Source: Molossus alvarezi
Taxonomy: Eukaryota > Chordata > Mammalia > Chiroptera > Molossidae
Direction of reading: 5' to 3'
NCBI GenBank assembly: GCA_037176705.1
Contig: JBAWUJ010000092.1
Coordinates: 1-64,000, forward strand
Length of the DNA stretch: 64,000 nucleotides
This document shows, in pieces, positions 45,084 to 56,029 of this stretch. The notes under the pieces were generated by a model that saw nothing but the letters and a program-made list of their open reading frames with translations, was not told where the DNA came from and made no database searches. Positions within the stretch are counted from its first letter, which is position 1, and each line of letters begins with the position of its first letter. The position numbers and the translations under genes are program-made.

Positions 45084-45963
45084 ATGGTGAAACACAGAAA
45101 CAGAAGCCAAATGAAAGAGCAAGAAACCTCCACCGAAGATGAGATCAATGTGGAGCAATTAGGCATGTTAACAGAGCTAGAATTCAGAGCCATGATCTTG
45201 AGGAAGCTGAACAGCATGAGTAAGGACATAGAGACACTGAAAATAAGCCAATTGGAAATTAAAAACCAACAAGAAGAGATAAAAATGACATATCCGAAAT
45301 GAAAAACACATTGGAAGATTTAAAAAGCAAAGTAGGGGAAGCTGAGGACCGGATCAGTGAATTAGAAGACAGGGTAGAAAAAATCAACCAATCAGAAAAA
45401 CAAAAGGAAAAAACTATTAAAAGACAGGAAGACAGCTTAAGAGAACTATGGGACAACTGGAAACGTAATAATATTCGCATCATAGGAGTCTACGAAGAAG
45501 AAGAAAAGGAGCAAGGGATAGAGAATATATTCAAAAAAATAGTGAGAGAAAACTTCCCTAATTTGGTGAAGGAAGAAGGCATTCAAGTTCAAGAAGCACA
45601 GAGAGTCCCAAGTAAGAAGAACCCAAACAGGCCCAAACCAAGACACATAGTAATTAAAATGGCACAAATTAAAGACAAAGAGAGAATCCTAAAAGCAGCA
45701 AGAGATAAACAACAGGTTACCTACAAAGGGAACCCCATAAGGCTCTCAGCTGACTTCTCACAAGAAACACTACAGGCCAGAAAGAATGACATGAAGTAAT
45801 CAAAGTCATGAAAAACAAGAATCTGAATCCAAGACTACTCTACCCAGCAAGGCTATCATTCAAAATAGAAGATCAAATAAAGAGCTTCCCAGACAAAAAA
45901 AGGCTAAGGGAATACATTAGCACCAAACCAGCACTGCAAGAAATGTTAAAAGGACTGCTGTAA
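45084..45963 (+). pseudogene. L1 ORF1 (RNA-binding chaperone), two frameshifts
   Basis: Encodes the L1 ORF1p homologue, which forms coiled-coil trimers, binds L1 RNA and is part of the L1 ribonucleoprotein. The start is the ATG at 45,084 ('atggtgaaacacag'). A heptad-rich part includes 'LEDLKSKVGEAEDRISELED', the RRM-like region begins 'NNIRIIGVYEEEE', and the C-terminal domain includes 'RILKAARDKQQVTYKGNP'. The frame is broken twice. One base is missing in the A-run at about 45,281-45,285. Another is missing near 45,781-45,790, where the chimera copy at 26,581-26,600 keeps frame. The span of 880 nt plus two lost bases makes 294 codons including the stop (TAA at 45,961), a normal size. ORF2 follows after a 45-bp spacer. 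Confidence 0.92.
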
Positions 45964-46008
45964 TTAGCAGTAGAAATGGGAAGAAAAATAGAACCACACT
46001 AAACAAAA

Positions 46009-49000
46009 ATGGCAATAAATAAGTACATATCAATAATCACCTTAAACGTAAATGGATTGAATGCTCCCATAAAGAGACACAGAGTAGCTGATTGGATAAG
46101 AAAGCATGACTCATCTATATGTTGTTTACAAGAGACCCACCTCTCAACAAAAGACTCACATCGGTTGAAAGTGAAGGGATGGAAAAAAATGTTCCAAGCA
46201 AATGGAAAGCAAAAAAAAGCTGGGGTAGCAATTCTCATATCTGATAAAATAGATTTCAAAATGAAGACCATAACTAGAGACAAAGATGGCCATTACATAA
46301 TATTGAAAGGATCTATCCACCAGGAAGATATAACCTTGATAAACATATATGCACCCAATATAGGAGCACCAAAATATATTAAAAATCTTCTGGAGGACTT
46401 CCAAGGAGAAATCGACAACAATACAATCATAGCAGGGTACTTCAACACCCCGTTGACAGCACTGGATAGATCCTCTAGGCAAAAAATTAGCAAGGAAACA
46501 GAGACTCAAAATGAAGCACTACACCAAATGGATTTAATAGATATCTACAGAGAATTACACCCCAAAACTACAGAATACACATTCTTCTCAAGTGCACATG
46601 GGACATTCTCAAAGATAGACCACATGATAGGACACAAACGAAATCTCTACAAGTTCAAGAAGATTGAAATCATATCAAGCATCTTCTCAGATCACAATGG
46701 CATGAAACTAGAAATCAATTGCAACAAGAACATGCAAAGACATTTCAACACATGGAGGCTAAATAGCATGTTATTAAACAATGAATGGGTCACCGAGGAG
46801 ATCAAGGAAGAAATTAAAAACTTCCTGGAAACCAATGAAAATGAACACACAACAACACAAAATCTATGGGATGCAGCGAAAGCAGTTCTGAGAGGGAAGT
46901 TCATAGCACTACAGGCCTACCTCAAAAAACAAGAAAAATTTCTAATTGACTGTCTAACCTCACAACTTAAAGAATTAGAAAGCAAACAAAAAGAAAACCC
47001 CAGAGCAAGGAGAAGGAAGGAAATAGTAAAGATCAGAGCAGAAATAAATGACATAGACACCAAAAAAACAATTCAAAGGATCAATGAAACAAAGAGCTGG
47101 TTTTTCGAAAAGATAAACAAGATAGATGGACCCTTAGCTAGACTCACCAAGAAACAAAGAGAGAGAACCCAAATACACAAAATCAGAAATGAAAGAGGAG
47201 AAGTAACAACCAACACCACGGAAACACAAAAGATCATTAACAACTACTATGAACAACTATATGGCAACAAATTCGACAATCTCAGTGAAATGGACAAATT
47301 TCTAGAAACACACAGTCTCCCAAAACTATTCCCGGAAGAGATAGAAAACTTGAACAGACCAATAACAACTAAGGAAATTGAAGAGGTAATCAACACTCTC
47401 CCAGCAAACACAAGCCCAGGCCCAGATGGTTTCACGGGGGAGTTTTACCGAACATTCCAAAAAGAACTAACACCCATTCTCCTCAAACTATTTCAAAAAA
47501 TTCAAGAAGAAGGAAGACTTCCAAACACGTTCTATGAGGCCAGCATAATTCTAATTCCAAAACCAGAAAAAGACACTACGAAGAAAGAAAACTACAGGCC
47601 AATATCCCTGATGAACATAGACGCCAAAATCATGAACAAAATATTAGCAAATCGGATCCAGAAATACATCAAAAAAATTATTCACCATGACCAAGTGGGA
47701 TTCATTCCAGGGATGCAAGGCTGGTACAATATTCGCAAATCAATAAACGTGATACACCACATAAACAAAATGAAGAATAAAAACCACATGATCATATCAA
47801 TAGATGCTGAAAAAGCATTCGACAAAATCCAGCATCCATTTCTGATAAAAACGCTCAGCAATGTAGGAATAGAGGGATCATATCTCGACATAATAAAGGC
47901 CATATATGAAAGACCTACAGCCAACTTCATACTCAATGGGCAGAAACTAAAAACATTTCCATTAAGAACAGGAACAAGACAGGGATGTCCACTTTTGCCA
48001 CTCTTATTTAACATTGTACTGGAAGTCTTAGCCACAGCAATCAGACATGAAGAAAAAATAAAAGGGATCCAAATTTGAAAGGAGCAAGTGAAACTGTCAT
48101 TATTTGCAGATGACATGATATTGTACATAGAAAACCCTAAAGACTCCATCAAACATCTATTAGACTTAATAAATGAATTTGGCAAAGTAGCAGGATACAA
48201 AATTAACATCAAGAAATCGAAGGCATTCTTGTACATCAATGATGAACTCACAGAAAGAGAAACTGAAAAAACAATCCCATTTACCATTGCGCCAAAAAAA
48301 TTAGGATACCTAGGAATAAATTTAACCAAAGAAGTAAAGGACCGATTTGCAGAAAACTACAGGTCATTGAAAAAAGAAAGAGAGGAAGATATAAAAAAGT
48401 GGAAGCACATACTTTGTTCATGGATTGGAAGAATTAACATTATTAAAATGTCCATACTACCCAAAGAAATCTATAGATTCAATGCAATCCCCATCAAAAT
48501 ACCAACGACATATTTCATAGAACTAGAACAAATACTTCAAAAGTTCATATGGAACCAAAAAAGACCCCGAATAGCCACAGCAATCTTGAAAAAGAAGAAC
48601 AAAGTTGGAGGGATCACAATACCAGATATCAGGTTATACTACAAAGCGACTGTAACCAAAACAGCCTGGTACTGGCACAAGAACAGGCATATAGACCAGT
48701 GGAACAGAACTGAAAACCCAGAAATGGACCCAAGGCAATACGCTCAATTAATATTTGACAAAGGTGGCAAGAGCATACAGTGTAGTAAAGACAGCCTCTT
48801 TAATAAATGGTGTTGGGAAAATTGGACAGCTACATGCAAAAAAATGAAACTAGACCATCAACTTACACCATACACAAAAATAAACTCAAAATGGATAAAA
48901 GACTTAAATGTGACCCGTGAATCCATAAAAATTCTAGAAGAAAATGTAGGCAACAAAATTTCGGACATCATACGGAGCAGAATTTTCACTGATACATCAC

Positions 49001-49833
49001 CTAAGGCAACAGAAATAAAGGAGAAAATGAACACATGGGACTACATCAAACTAAAAAGCTTCCGCACAGCAAAGGAAACAATCATCAAAATGGAAAGGCA
49101 ACCCACTGTATGGGAGAACATCATTGCCAATGATGTACCAGATAAGGGGTTAATTTCCAATATATACAGAGTGCTCATACAACTCCACAAAAGGAAGACA
49201 AAGAACCCAATTTAAAAATGGGCAGAGGAGCTGAATAGACACCTCTCCAAACAGGACATACAAATGGCCAAGAGACATATGAAGAAATGCTCAACATCAC
49301 TAATCATCAGAGAGATGCAAATTAAAACAACAATGAGGTATCACCTCACACCTGTCAGAATGGCCGCCATCAACAAATCATCAAACAACAAGTGTTGGCG
49401 AGGGTGTGGAGAAAAGGGGACTCTAATACACTGCTGGTGGGAATGCAGACTGGTGCAGCCGCTATGGAAAACAATATGGTGCTACCTCAAAAAATTAAAA
49501 ATTGAACTTCCATTTGACCCAGTGATCCCACTGCTGGGAATATACCCTAAGAAGCCTGAAACACCAATCAGGAAGAATATATGTACCCCCATGTTCATAG
49601 CAGCACTATTTACAATAGCTAAGATCTGGAAACATCCCAAGTGTCCACCAGTAGACGAATGGATAAAAAAGCTGTGGTACATATACACAATGGAATACTA
49701 TGCAGCGGTAAGAAAGAAAGATCTCTTATCCTTTGAGATGACATGGAGGGACCTGGAAAGTATTATCCTAAGTGAAAGAAGCCAAGCAGAAAAAGACAAA
49801 TACCACATGATCTCACTTATATACGGAATATAA
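46009..49833 (+). pseudogene. L1 ORF2 (endonuclease-reverse transcriptase), two premature stops
   Basis: A single frame of 1,275 codons including the terminal stop, encoding L1 endonuclease (residues about 1-240), reverse transcriptase and a cysteine-rich C-terminus. The endonuclease part includes '[18 protein letters not shown]' and '[11 protein letters not shown]'. The usual GDFNT motif reads 'GYFNT' at residue about 144 (TAC at 46,438-46,440), which removes a catalytic aspartate. RT motifs include '[13 protein letters not shown]', '[14 protein letters not shown]' and the active site 'FADD' at 48,103-48,114. The C-terminal knuckle is '[18 protein letters not shown]'. In-frame stops are TGA at 48,076-48,078, just upstream of FADD, and TAA at 49,213-49,215. 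A full protein cannot be made, and the longest product lacks the RT active site. Confidence 0.96.
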
Positions 49834-50107
49834 TGAACATAACAGTCTGAGGAATACAGTAGACCCAGACACATGGAAGTAGGGCACAGACTGACATCCC
49901 TCAGAGGAGGGGATGGGGGATGGGGGGTGGGAAGAGATAAACCACAGAACTTATATGCATGTATGCATGACCAGTGGACATGGACAATTAAGCTGGGGAC
50001 AGAGTGGAGGGGGCGTGGGGTGGGGGGGTGCCAATGGGGTAAAAAGGTAAAATATCTGTAACAAAAAAATAAATTTAAAAAATTCATAAATAAATAAATA
50101 AATAAAT
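49834..50107 (+). other. L1 3' UTR with G-rich tracts and A-rich tail
   Basis: Two guanine-run clusters, at about 49,909-49,931 and 50,008-50,028, fit G-quadruplex-forming patterns known from L1 3' UTRs. The end is 'aaaaaaataaattt' followed by an (AAAT)n-like tail to 50,107. Confidence 0.85.
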
Positions 50108-50671
50108 AAATTCCCCTCCAATAGGGATGTTCTATAGTAAGTACTTCAGTTGCTGGGTTCAGGTACATACATGGGGCTCAGTGATGTATGGTCATTGTTC
50201 TTTGTTATTATGTCTTGACTCTTCCTCTCTGACCTCATACACATACACACTCAGCTCAATTGTGACCATGTCATTATTAACTCTGGGAAAAAGGAAGCCT
50301 TAACATCTCAGGATTAGAGCAGGCTCTCCCGCTCCCTGGAGAAGCTCTCACACATTTACACACTGAGCCCTGGACAGGAAGGTTACCAGCAACTGTGGAA
50401 AAACAGCATGTTTGGAAACAAACGGAACGTCTGTGAAAAGAATAATGGATAAATTGGGGCACAATCCTACAGGGGAACACTGTTCAGCTGGAAAAATAAA
50501 TGAACACGATCCACACCCATGACATGGATGAATCAAAAGAATGAGTAGCAGAAGAATTGCACAGTGTGATATCATTTACATCAAATTCAAAAACATGTAA
50601 AATGTACCATTGCATGGTTTGGGGATGTAAGCATATAGAATAAAATCATTTTTTAAAAGCATGGGAAAGAG

Positions 50672-50877
50672 CCTGACTGGTGTAAGTGTCCTCCTATGGA
50701 CTGAGAGGTCCCAGTTCAATTACTGGTCATGGCACATGCCTGGGCTGTGGGTGCATTCCCCAGTAAAGGGCATGCAGGAGGAAGCCAATTAATGTTTTTC
50801 TCACATCAATGTTTCTATTTCTCTTTCCCTTCCTCTCTCTCTAAAAAAAAAAAAAAAATCAATAAAATCATATTTTA
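50672..50877 (+). mobile_element. Ves-related SINE, second subfamily
   Basis: Degenerate head 'gagcctgactggtgtaag', 'gttcaattactggtcatgg', 'catgcctgggctgtggg', 'gcatgcaggaggaagcc', CT tract, and an A-run with 'tcaataaaatc'. The flank 'aaaagcatgggaaaga' (50,656-50,671) recurs as 'aaaaacatgggaaaga' at about 51,142-51,157, beyond the next SINE. The second SINE therefore inserted into the A-rich tail of this one. Confidence 0.85.
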
Positions 50878-51141
50878 CCCCTGGCTGGTTTGGCTCAGCG
50901 TTGAGAGCATCAGCCTGTGGACCAAAGAGCCTTAGGTTCAATTCCAGTCAAGGGCACATACCTCGCTTGCAGTTTGGTCCCCGGCCCTGGTTTGAGTGAG
51001 TGTGAGAGTCAACCAATTGATGTGTCTCTCTTACATCAATCTCTCTCTCTCTCTCTTTCCCTCCCACTCTACTGAAGATAAATGGAAAAATATCCTCAGG
51101 TGAGGATTTAAAAACAAAATCAACATATTAAAAAAATAAAT
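50878..51141 (+). mobile_element. Ves SINE inserted in the tail of the preceding SINE
   Basis: Head 'cccctggctggtttggctc', A-box region 'agcgttgagagcatcagcc', B-box 'aggttcaattccagtcaag', then a CT tract, 'cactctactgaag', and 'cctcaggtgaggattt'. The flanks 'aaaatcatatttta' and 'aaaatcaacatatta' look like its own degenerate target-site duplication. Confidence 0.88.
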
Positions 51142-51274
51142 AAAAACATGGGAAAGATAAACGACACATTCAGGTTAGTGGTTCCCTAATGGTTAGCAAA
51201 ACATTTTCTCTGGGGATATGAGATGGGTGGGGGAAGATATGTAGGAAATACAGAAGGGCCATCAAATGTGGTGC

Positions 51275-51370
51275 TTATATTAATTATCTATTGCTGAGTA
51301 TCAAATTATCACAGAATTTAGCAGCTTAGAGCAACATACGTCTATTATCTCAGTTTGGTGGGACTATGTA
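51275..51370. mobile_element. Ancient interspersed repeat, family A (fragment)
   Basis: 'attatctattgctgagtatc' and 'aatttagcagcttagagcaac' match the start of the repeat at 42,375 and 62,755. It is truncated. Confidence 0.6.
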
Positions 51371-51869
51371 GATTTCCTTCTTTGGTCAGTTCCTATGATG
51401 GATCACTGTGGTTGGATTTTAAATATTGAACCAGTCTGGCATTCCTGGGATAAACTCCCCTTGGTCATGGTGTATTCTTTTTATGTGCATTGCATATTCA
51501 ATGTTGTAGGAATTTGTGTAAGATGTTTTTGGTATGTTCATAAGGAATAGTGGTCTGTAGCATTCTTTTCTTCTACTGTCTTCATCTGGTTTGGGCATTA
51601 GGGTAGTGCTAGCCTTATAAAATGAGTGGGCTCATTTTCCCTTCTCTACTGTTTTCTGGAAAAGATTGTAGAGAATTGGTGTTATTTCTCTTTTAAAGGT
51701 TTATTAGAATTCACTAGAGAAAACATCCAGGCCAGGAGATTTCTTTTTTGGAAAGTTTTAAGCTATTAATTCAATTTCTTTAATGGATACAGAATTATTC
51801 TAGTTATTTTTCTTTGGTGCATTTTGGTAGGTTGTGGTTTGTCAAATTTAGCTAAGTCAAAGATCACAA

Positions 51870-52440
51870 ACCTTTTCTGTAAAGGGACAATAGAAAGTAC
51901 TGTAAGCTTTTTGGGCCATACAGTCTGTTACAACTAGTCACCTCTGCCTCTGTGGTGTAAAAGCTATAAATAAGTGGGTGTGGCTATTGCATTACTTTGC
52001 TGGGTAAAACAACAAAAATGTATTCTCTCATTCAGGGGACAGACGTCCAAAACCAAGGTGCAGCAGGGCCAAGCTCCCTCTGAAGGCTCTAAGGGAGAAC
52101 GCTTCCTGTTTCTTCCAGCTCCAGGAAAGTCTCATACCGACTTCAGTCTTCACGTGGCCTTCTTCCCTCAGTGTATCTGCATCTCTGTATGCCAATCTCC
52201 CACTCCTCTTGCTATAAGAACACCAGTCACATTGGATTTAGGGCCTGTTCTAAACCCATGTACCTTCACTTCAACTAATTACATTGCAAAACCCTATTTC
52301 CAAGTAAAGTCTCATTCCGAGGTTCTAGATGGACATGAATTTGCAGGTGGGAGTGGGAAATACTGAACCCAGTACAGCCATGTCACACACACAAATTACA
52401 AAAACAGGAGATGGGCCATATTTAGTCCATGGACTATAAC
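51870..52440. mobile_element. DNA transposon (hAT-Charlie-like) split by an LTR-like repeat
   Basis: The outer pieces read 'aaaccttttctgtaaaggg', 'gctttttgggccatacag' and, after the insertion, 'aaaaacaggagatgggcc', 'atggactataact'. This is the text of a common mammalian MITE. The inner repeat (52,009-52,372) resembles the reverse of the LTR-like element at 27,660 ('aaccaaggtgcagcagggcc', 'cttcacgtggccttcttcc', 'caaaaccctatttcc'). Superfamily names are from memory. Confidence 0.55.
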
Positions 52441-52572
52441 TGACTGCCTTTTATCTAAGTTGTTAAATTTGTGAACATAGAGATGTTTCTAGTATTCTCT
52501 TATTCTAAATACTATGGGGTGATAATCAGTGATGTTCCTTCTTTCATTCCCGATATTGGTCATGTGTTTCTT

Positions 52573-52589
52573 CTCTCTCTGTCTCTCTG

Positions 52590-52650
<61 letters not shown>
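52573..52650. repeat. (CT)n microsatellite
   Basis: Long CT run of about 75 bp with few interruptions. Confidence 0.97.
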
Positions 52651-52652
<2 letters not shown>

Positions 52653-52957
52653 TTGTTGTTGTCAGTCTAGCTATAGGTTTATAAATTTTATTGATTTTTT
52701 TCAAAGGACCAGATTTTAATTTGATTATTTTCTATTGATTTCCTAGATTCAGTTGTATTGATTTCTGCTTTGATCTTTAATCACTCTTTCAGCTTATCGT
52801 ATTTTACACTTTTTTTTCTAGTTTCTTAAGGAAAAGTTTAGAGTGTTGGTTTGAGACCTTCTTTTTTAATATAAGATTTTTAATATTATAAAATTTCCTC
52901 TAAACACCACTTTAACTGCATACCACACATTTTTATAAGTTCTGTTCATTTATTTTT

Positions 52958-53208
52958 TTCATTCTTTTTAATTCTCACCCGAGGACATTTTTCCATTTTT
53001 TGTTCAGATAGAGTGGAAGGGAGAGAGAGGAAGAGAGAGAGAGAGAGACATTGATGTGAAAGGGACACATGGAGTGGCTGCCTCCCACAGGGCCCAACCA
53101 GGGCCAGGGACAAACTGCAACTGAGGTACGTGCCCTTAGCAGGAACCGAACCTGGGTCTCTCTGGACCGCAGGCCAACACTCTAACTGCTGAGCCAAACT
53201 GACCAGGA
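52958..53208 (-). mobile_element. Ves SINE
   Basis: Minus-strand element: tail side 'ctcacccgaggacatttttcc' near 52,973, 'cagatagagtgg', GA tract, and head complement 'ctgctgagccaaactgacc' at about 53,186-53,204. It is flanked by 'atttatttttttc' on both sides (about 52,948 and 53,211), a probable target-site duplication. Confidence 0.92.
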
Positions 53209-53695
53209 CTATTTATTTTTTTCTTTATTGATTTTAGAGAGAGGAAGGGAGAGGGAGAGAGAGATAGAAATATCGATGAAATGCCTTGGCCGGTTTGAGT
53301 CAGCGGTTGGAGCGTCGGTCCATGGACCAAAGAGTCCCGAGTTTGGTTCTGGCTAAGGGCATGTACCTCGGTTGCAGTTTGTCCCCACCCCTGTTGGGGT
53401 TGTGTGGGTGGCGACCATTTGATGTATCTCTCTCACATGGATGTTTCTCTCTCTCTCTTTCTCCCCCTCTTCCTCCCACTCTATCTGAAGATAAATGCAA
53501 AGATGTCCTTGTGTGAGGATAAAAAAAAAAAAAAAAAAAGCATTGATGAGAGAGAACATTGATTGGCTGCCTCCTGCATGCCCCCCACTGGGGATCGGGC
53601 CCACAACCTGGACATGTGCCCTGACCAGTAATTGAACCAGCGACCTCTTGGTGCATGGGTCAATGCTCAACCCCTGAGCCACACCAGCCAGGCCA
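53209..53695 (-). mobile_element. Ves-related SINE (second subfamily) split by another SINE
   Basis: Outer minus-strand element: the tail half lies at about 53,220-53,284 ('attgattttagagagag') and the head half at about 53,540-53,695 ('ggctgcctcctgcatgcc', 'agccacaccagccaggcc'). A plus-strand Ves SINE sits inside at about 53,285-53,540. 'cataccacacatttt' occurs before the cluster (about 52,919) and after it (about 53,694), consistent with one target-site duplication for the outer insertion. Confidence 0.85.
53285..53540 (+). mobile_element. Ves SINE nested inside the split SINE
   Basis: Head 'ccttggccggtttgagtcag', B-box region 'gagtttggttctggct', 'catgtacctcggttgcag', CT tract, 'cactctatctgaag', then 'gtgtgaggataaaaaa'. 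It shows the order of insertion: this is the youngest of the three SINEs in the cluster. Confidence 0.9.
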
Positions 53696-54559
53696 TACCA
53701 CACATTTTAATATGTTTCTATTTTTATTTTTATTCAGTTCAAAATATTTTTTCTTTGATCCATAAATTACTTAGAAATGTGTGGTTTAATTTGAAAGTGT
53801 TTGGAGATTTTCCAATAGTCTTTCTGTTACTGATTCCTACTTTAATTCACTATGGTCAGTAAACATACTTCAAATTTAATTTTTTAAAATTTGTTAACAC
53901 AAATGTTCGATTTTTTGTATTGTCCCACAAATTCCTGAATCTGTTCATTAAAAAATTTATTTTTGTCTGTTGCTTAAATTGAATAACTATTGATAACTCA
54001 AGTTGATTCACTCTTTCCTCTGTCATCTTCACTTTGCTCTTGAGCTCATCCAGTAAAATTTTAATTCAGTTATTGTATTTTTGAGTTCCAAAATTGCTAT
54101 TTGGATCTTTTTCATATCTTCTGTTTATTTTCTGAGACTTTCTACCTTTCCATTCAAGAGTGTTCACCCTAACTTCCTGAAGCATAGTTATAATAGCTGC
54201 TATAAAGTCTTTGATGATCCAACATCTGAATCATCTTGGGGTTGGTATCTGTTGCTTTTCTTTTCTCTTGTGAGTTAAGACTTCCCTCATTCTTTGCATG
54301 ACAAGCAATTTTGGATTTTATCCTAAATATTTGGGGTCTTGTTTAAATCCTAAGAAATATGTAGGTTTATTTTGTTGTAGTTGTTAGCAGATAATCAACA
54401 AAGTTAGGTTTAGGCTGCAAGTTCTGACCTGCTTTCTGTGGGCTGTGGTGCCAATATCAGTTTAATTTTTAAGTGTTTTCAGTGTATAAGGGACAGTTTC
54501 AAGTGTGTGCCACCCAGTGGCCAGTCTGGGACTTGGGTGGTGATCTGTACTGTAGCTCT

Positions 54560-54800
54560 GATTTTTTTATTTTTTTTTATTTTCACCCAAGGACATTTTT
54601 CCTTTTTCTGTTCAGAGAGAGTGGGAGGGAGAGAGAGAGAGAGACATTGATGTGAAAGGGACACATCGAGTGGCTGCCACCCGGATGACCATTCAGGGCT
54701 GAAAACAAACTGCAACCAAGGCATGTGCCCTTAGCGGGAACCAAACCCAGATCTCTCTAGACCACAGGCCGATGCTCTCATTTCCTGAGGACTATCTCCC
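54560..54800 (-). mobile_element. Ves SINE, head degenerate
   Basis: Minus-strand element: 'cacccaaggacatttttcc', 'cagagagagtggg', GA tract, 'gagtggctgccacccgg', 'gcgggaaccaaacccag', and 'ccacaggccgatgctctc'. The tRNA-like head beyond about 54,780 is diverged. Confidence 0.88.
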
Positions 54801-55279
54801 TGGTTGGTGTCTGGCAGGGTCCACAGGGCAGGAGTAGTGAACCCAAGTCAAGACCTTGGAGAGTTCCCACCACTCTTTCTGGAGAGGAAGAAAATGAGAG
54901 TTCTCAACCCCCATGAGACTGTGAGACAGGGCTTCCAATTCTGTCATAATTTAATTGCCTGTTTACATAGAGACATGTCTGTCTCTATGGCTGGGGAACT
55001 TCTTCAATGGGGTCAGAGCTTTGATGCCTGCTTATCTCCAGAGTCCAGTACAGTGCCCCAGATTATCATGCAAACAGAAGAGAGAATGTGAAGGACCATG
55101 CAGAAGAAAAGCCTAAAAGCAGTGCTCATTACTTTGACCCATATTCTGTTGTCCAGAGCTCAGTCACATTGCCCAACTGAACTGCAAGGAAGTCTGGGAA
55201 ATGTAATCTTTCTGTTTATCTGAGACAGAAGTGGCACGGTTTTGTTGAATATATTGTCTATGTCACCCATGCCTTACTG

Positions 55280-55460
55280 TCCTCAGCTCTGAGCCTTTGC
55301 ATATACTCTCTCTCCTACCTTGCTGCTTCTCATCAGTCCCTGCCAAGTCCTTCCTATTCTCAGAGGCCATACTCAATCTCTTCCTTAAAGCCCTCCCAGA
55401 TTGCTCTCTCCTGTGAATGAATAAACCATGGAATTGCCCATAACAGGTCACTTAACCCAG
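55280..55460 (-). mobile_element. L2-like fragment
   Basis: 'gagcctttgcatatactctc', 'ttaaagccctcccagattgc' resemble the reverse complement of L2 3'-region phrases. It is diverged, and the boundaries are vague. Confidence 0.45.
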
Positions 55461-56029
55461 GGTTGCCTTGGCCCGGATTTGTTTTACGTGTGCAGGTCTG
55501 AACAGCAGCTTGGGACAATGAGGAGTCAGAGGTCATGCTTACATACATATGTTCAAAAATGTTGAACGTGAATATCATCAGAAATGGTACATATTTCAAA
55601 CCTGATAGGATGAGGTAAGAAGAACACAGCATTGCTTCTTTGTAATTCTTGCCAGACAAATTGAAATTGAGAAACATTATACAAAATAACTGGCCTGTAA
55701 TATTCAAACATGTCAAAGTTATAAAAGTTGAGAGTGAAGGAAGCTTCACACAACAGAGATATGCAAGGCGCAATTCTGGGCTGACTCCGTTGGCTGTAAA
55801 TGACATTATAGGAACTTGAACACTTGAACAGGGTCTGAGGATTAGAAGGTAGTAATGTATCAGTTTGAATTTACTGATTTTGATGGTTGTGGACATGCAA
55901 GAGAATGCCCTTGTGTGTAAGAAATATTTACATTTGAAGGTGATAGGACATTAGGTGTACAACTTATTATTAAATGTTTCAGGAAACAAATAGTTCTTTG
56001 CACCATATTTCTGTAATAGGCAGTTAGAC

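Larger units (their letters stand above)
44268..50107 (+). mobile_element. Full-length LINE-1, inactivated
   Basis: About 5.84 kb with a CpG-rich 5' UTR, ORF1, ORF2, a G-rich 3' UTR and an (AAAT)n tail. It is flanked by 'aaatgcccctccga' (44,254-44,267) and 'aaattcccctccaa' (50,108-50,121), an imperfect target-site duplication at a TTT/AAA-like site. ORF1 has two frameshifts, and ORF2 has two nonsense codons plus loss of an endonuclease catalytic residue. The few lesions point to a fairly young copy. It supplies the closest in-window relative of the L1 part of the U6-L1 chimera. Confidence 0.95.
51395..54360 (-). mobile_element. Old L1, antisense, with several later insertions
   Basis: The plus strand reads as the complement of an old L1, for example 'ttgaaccagtctggcattcc', 'ggataaactccccttggtc', 'tccaggccaggagatttc', 'tagctataggtttataaa', and 'gaaatgtgtggtttaatttg'. 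Further right, 'tataatagctgctataaag' belongs to the 5' side. No frame survives. Later insertions within it are the DNA-transposon/LTR nest at 51,870-52,440, a CT repeat and a SINE cluster at 52,945-53,695. Confidence 0.8.
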
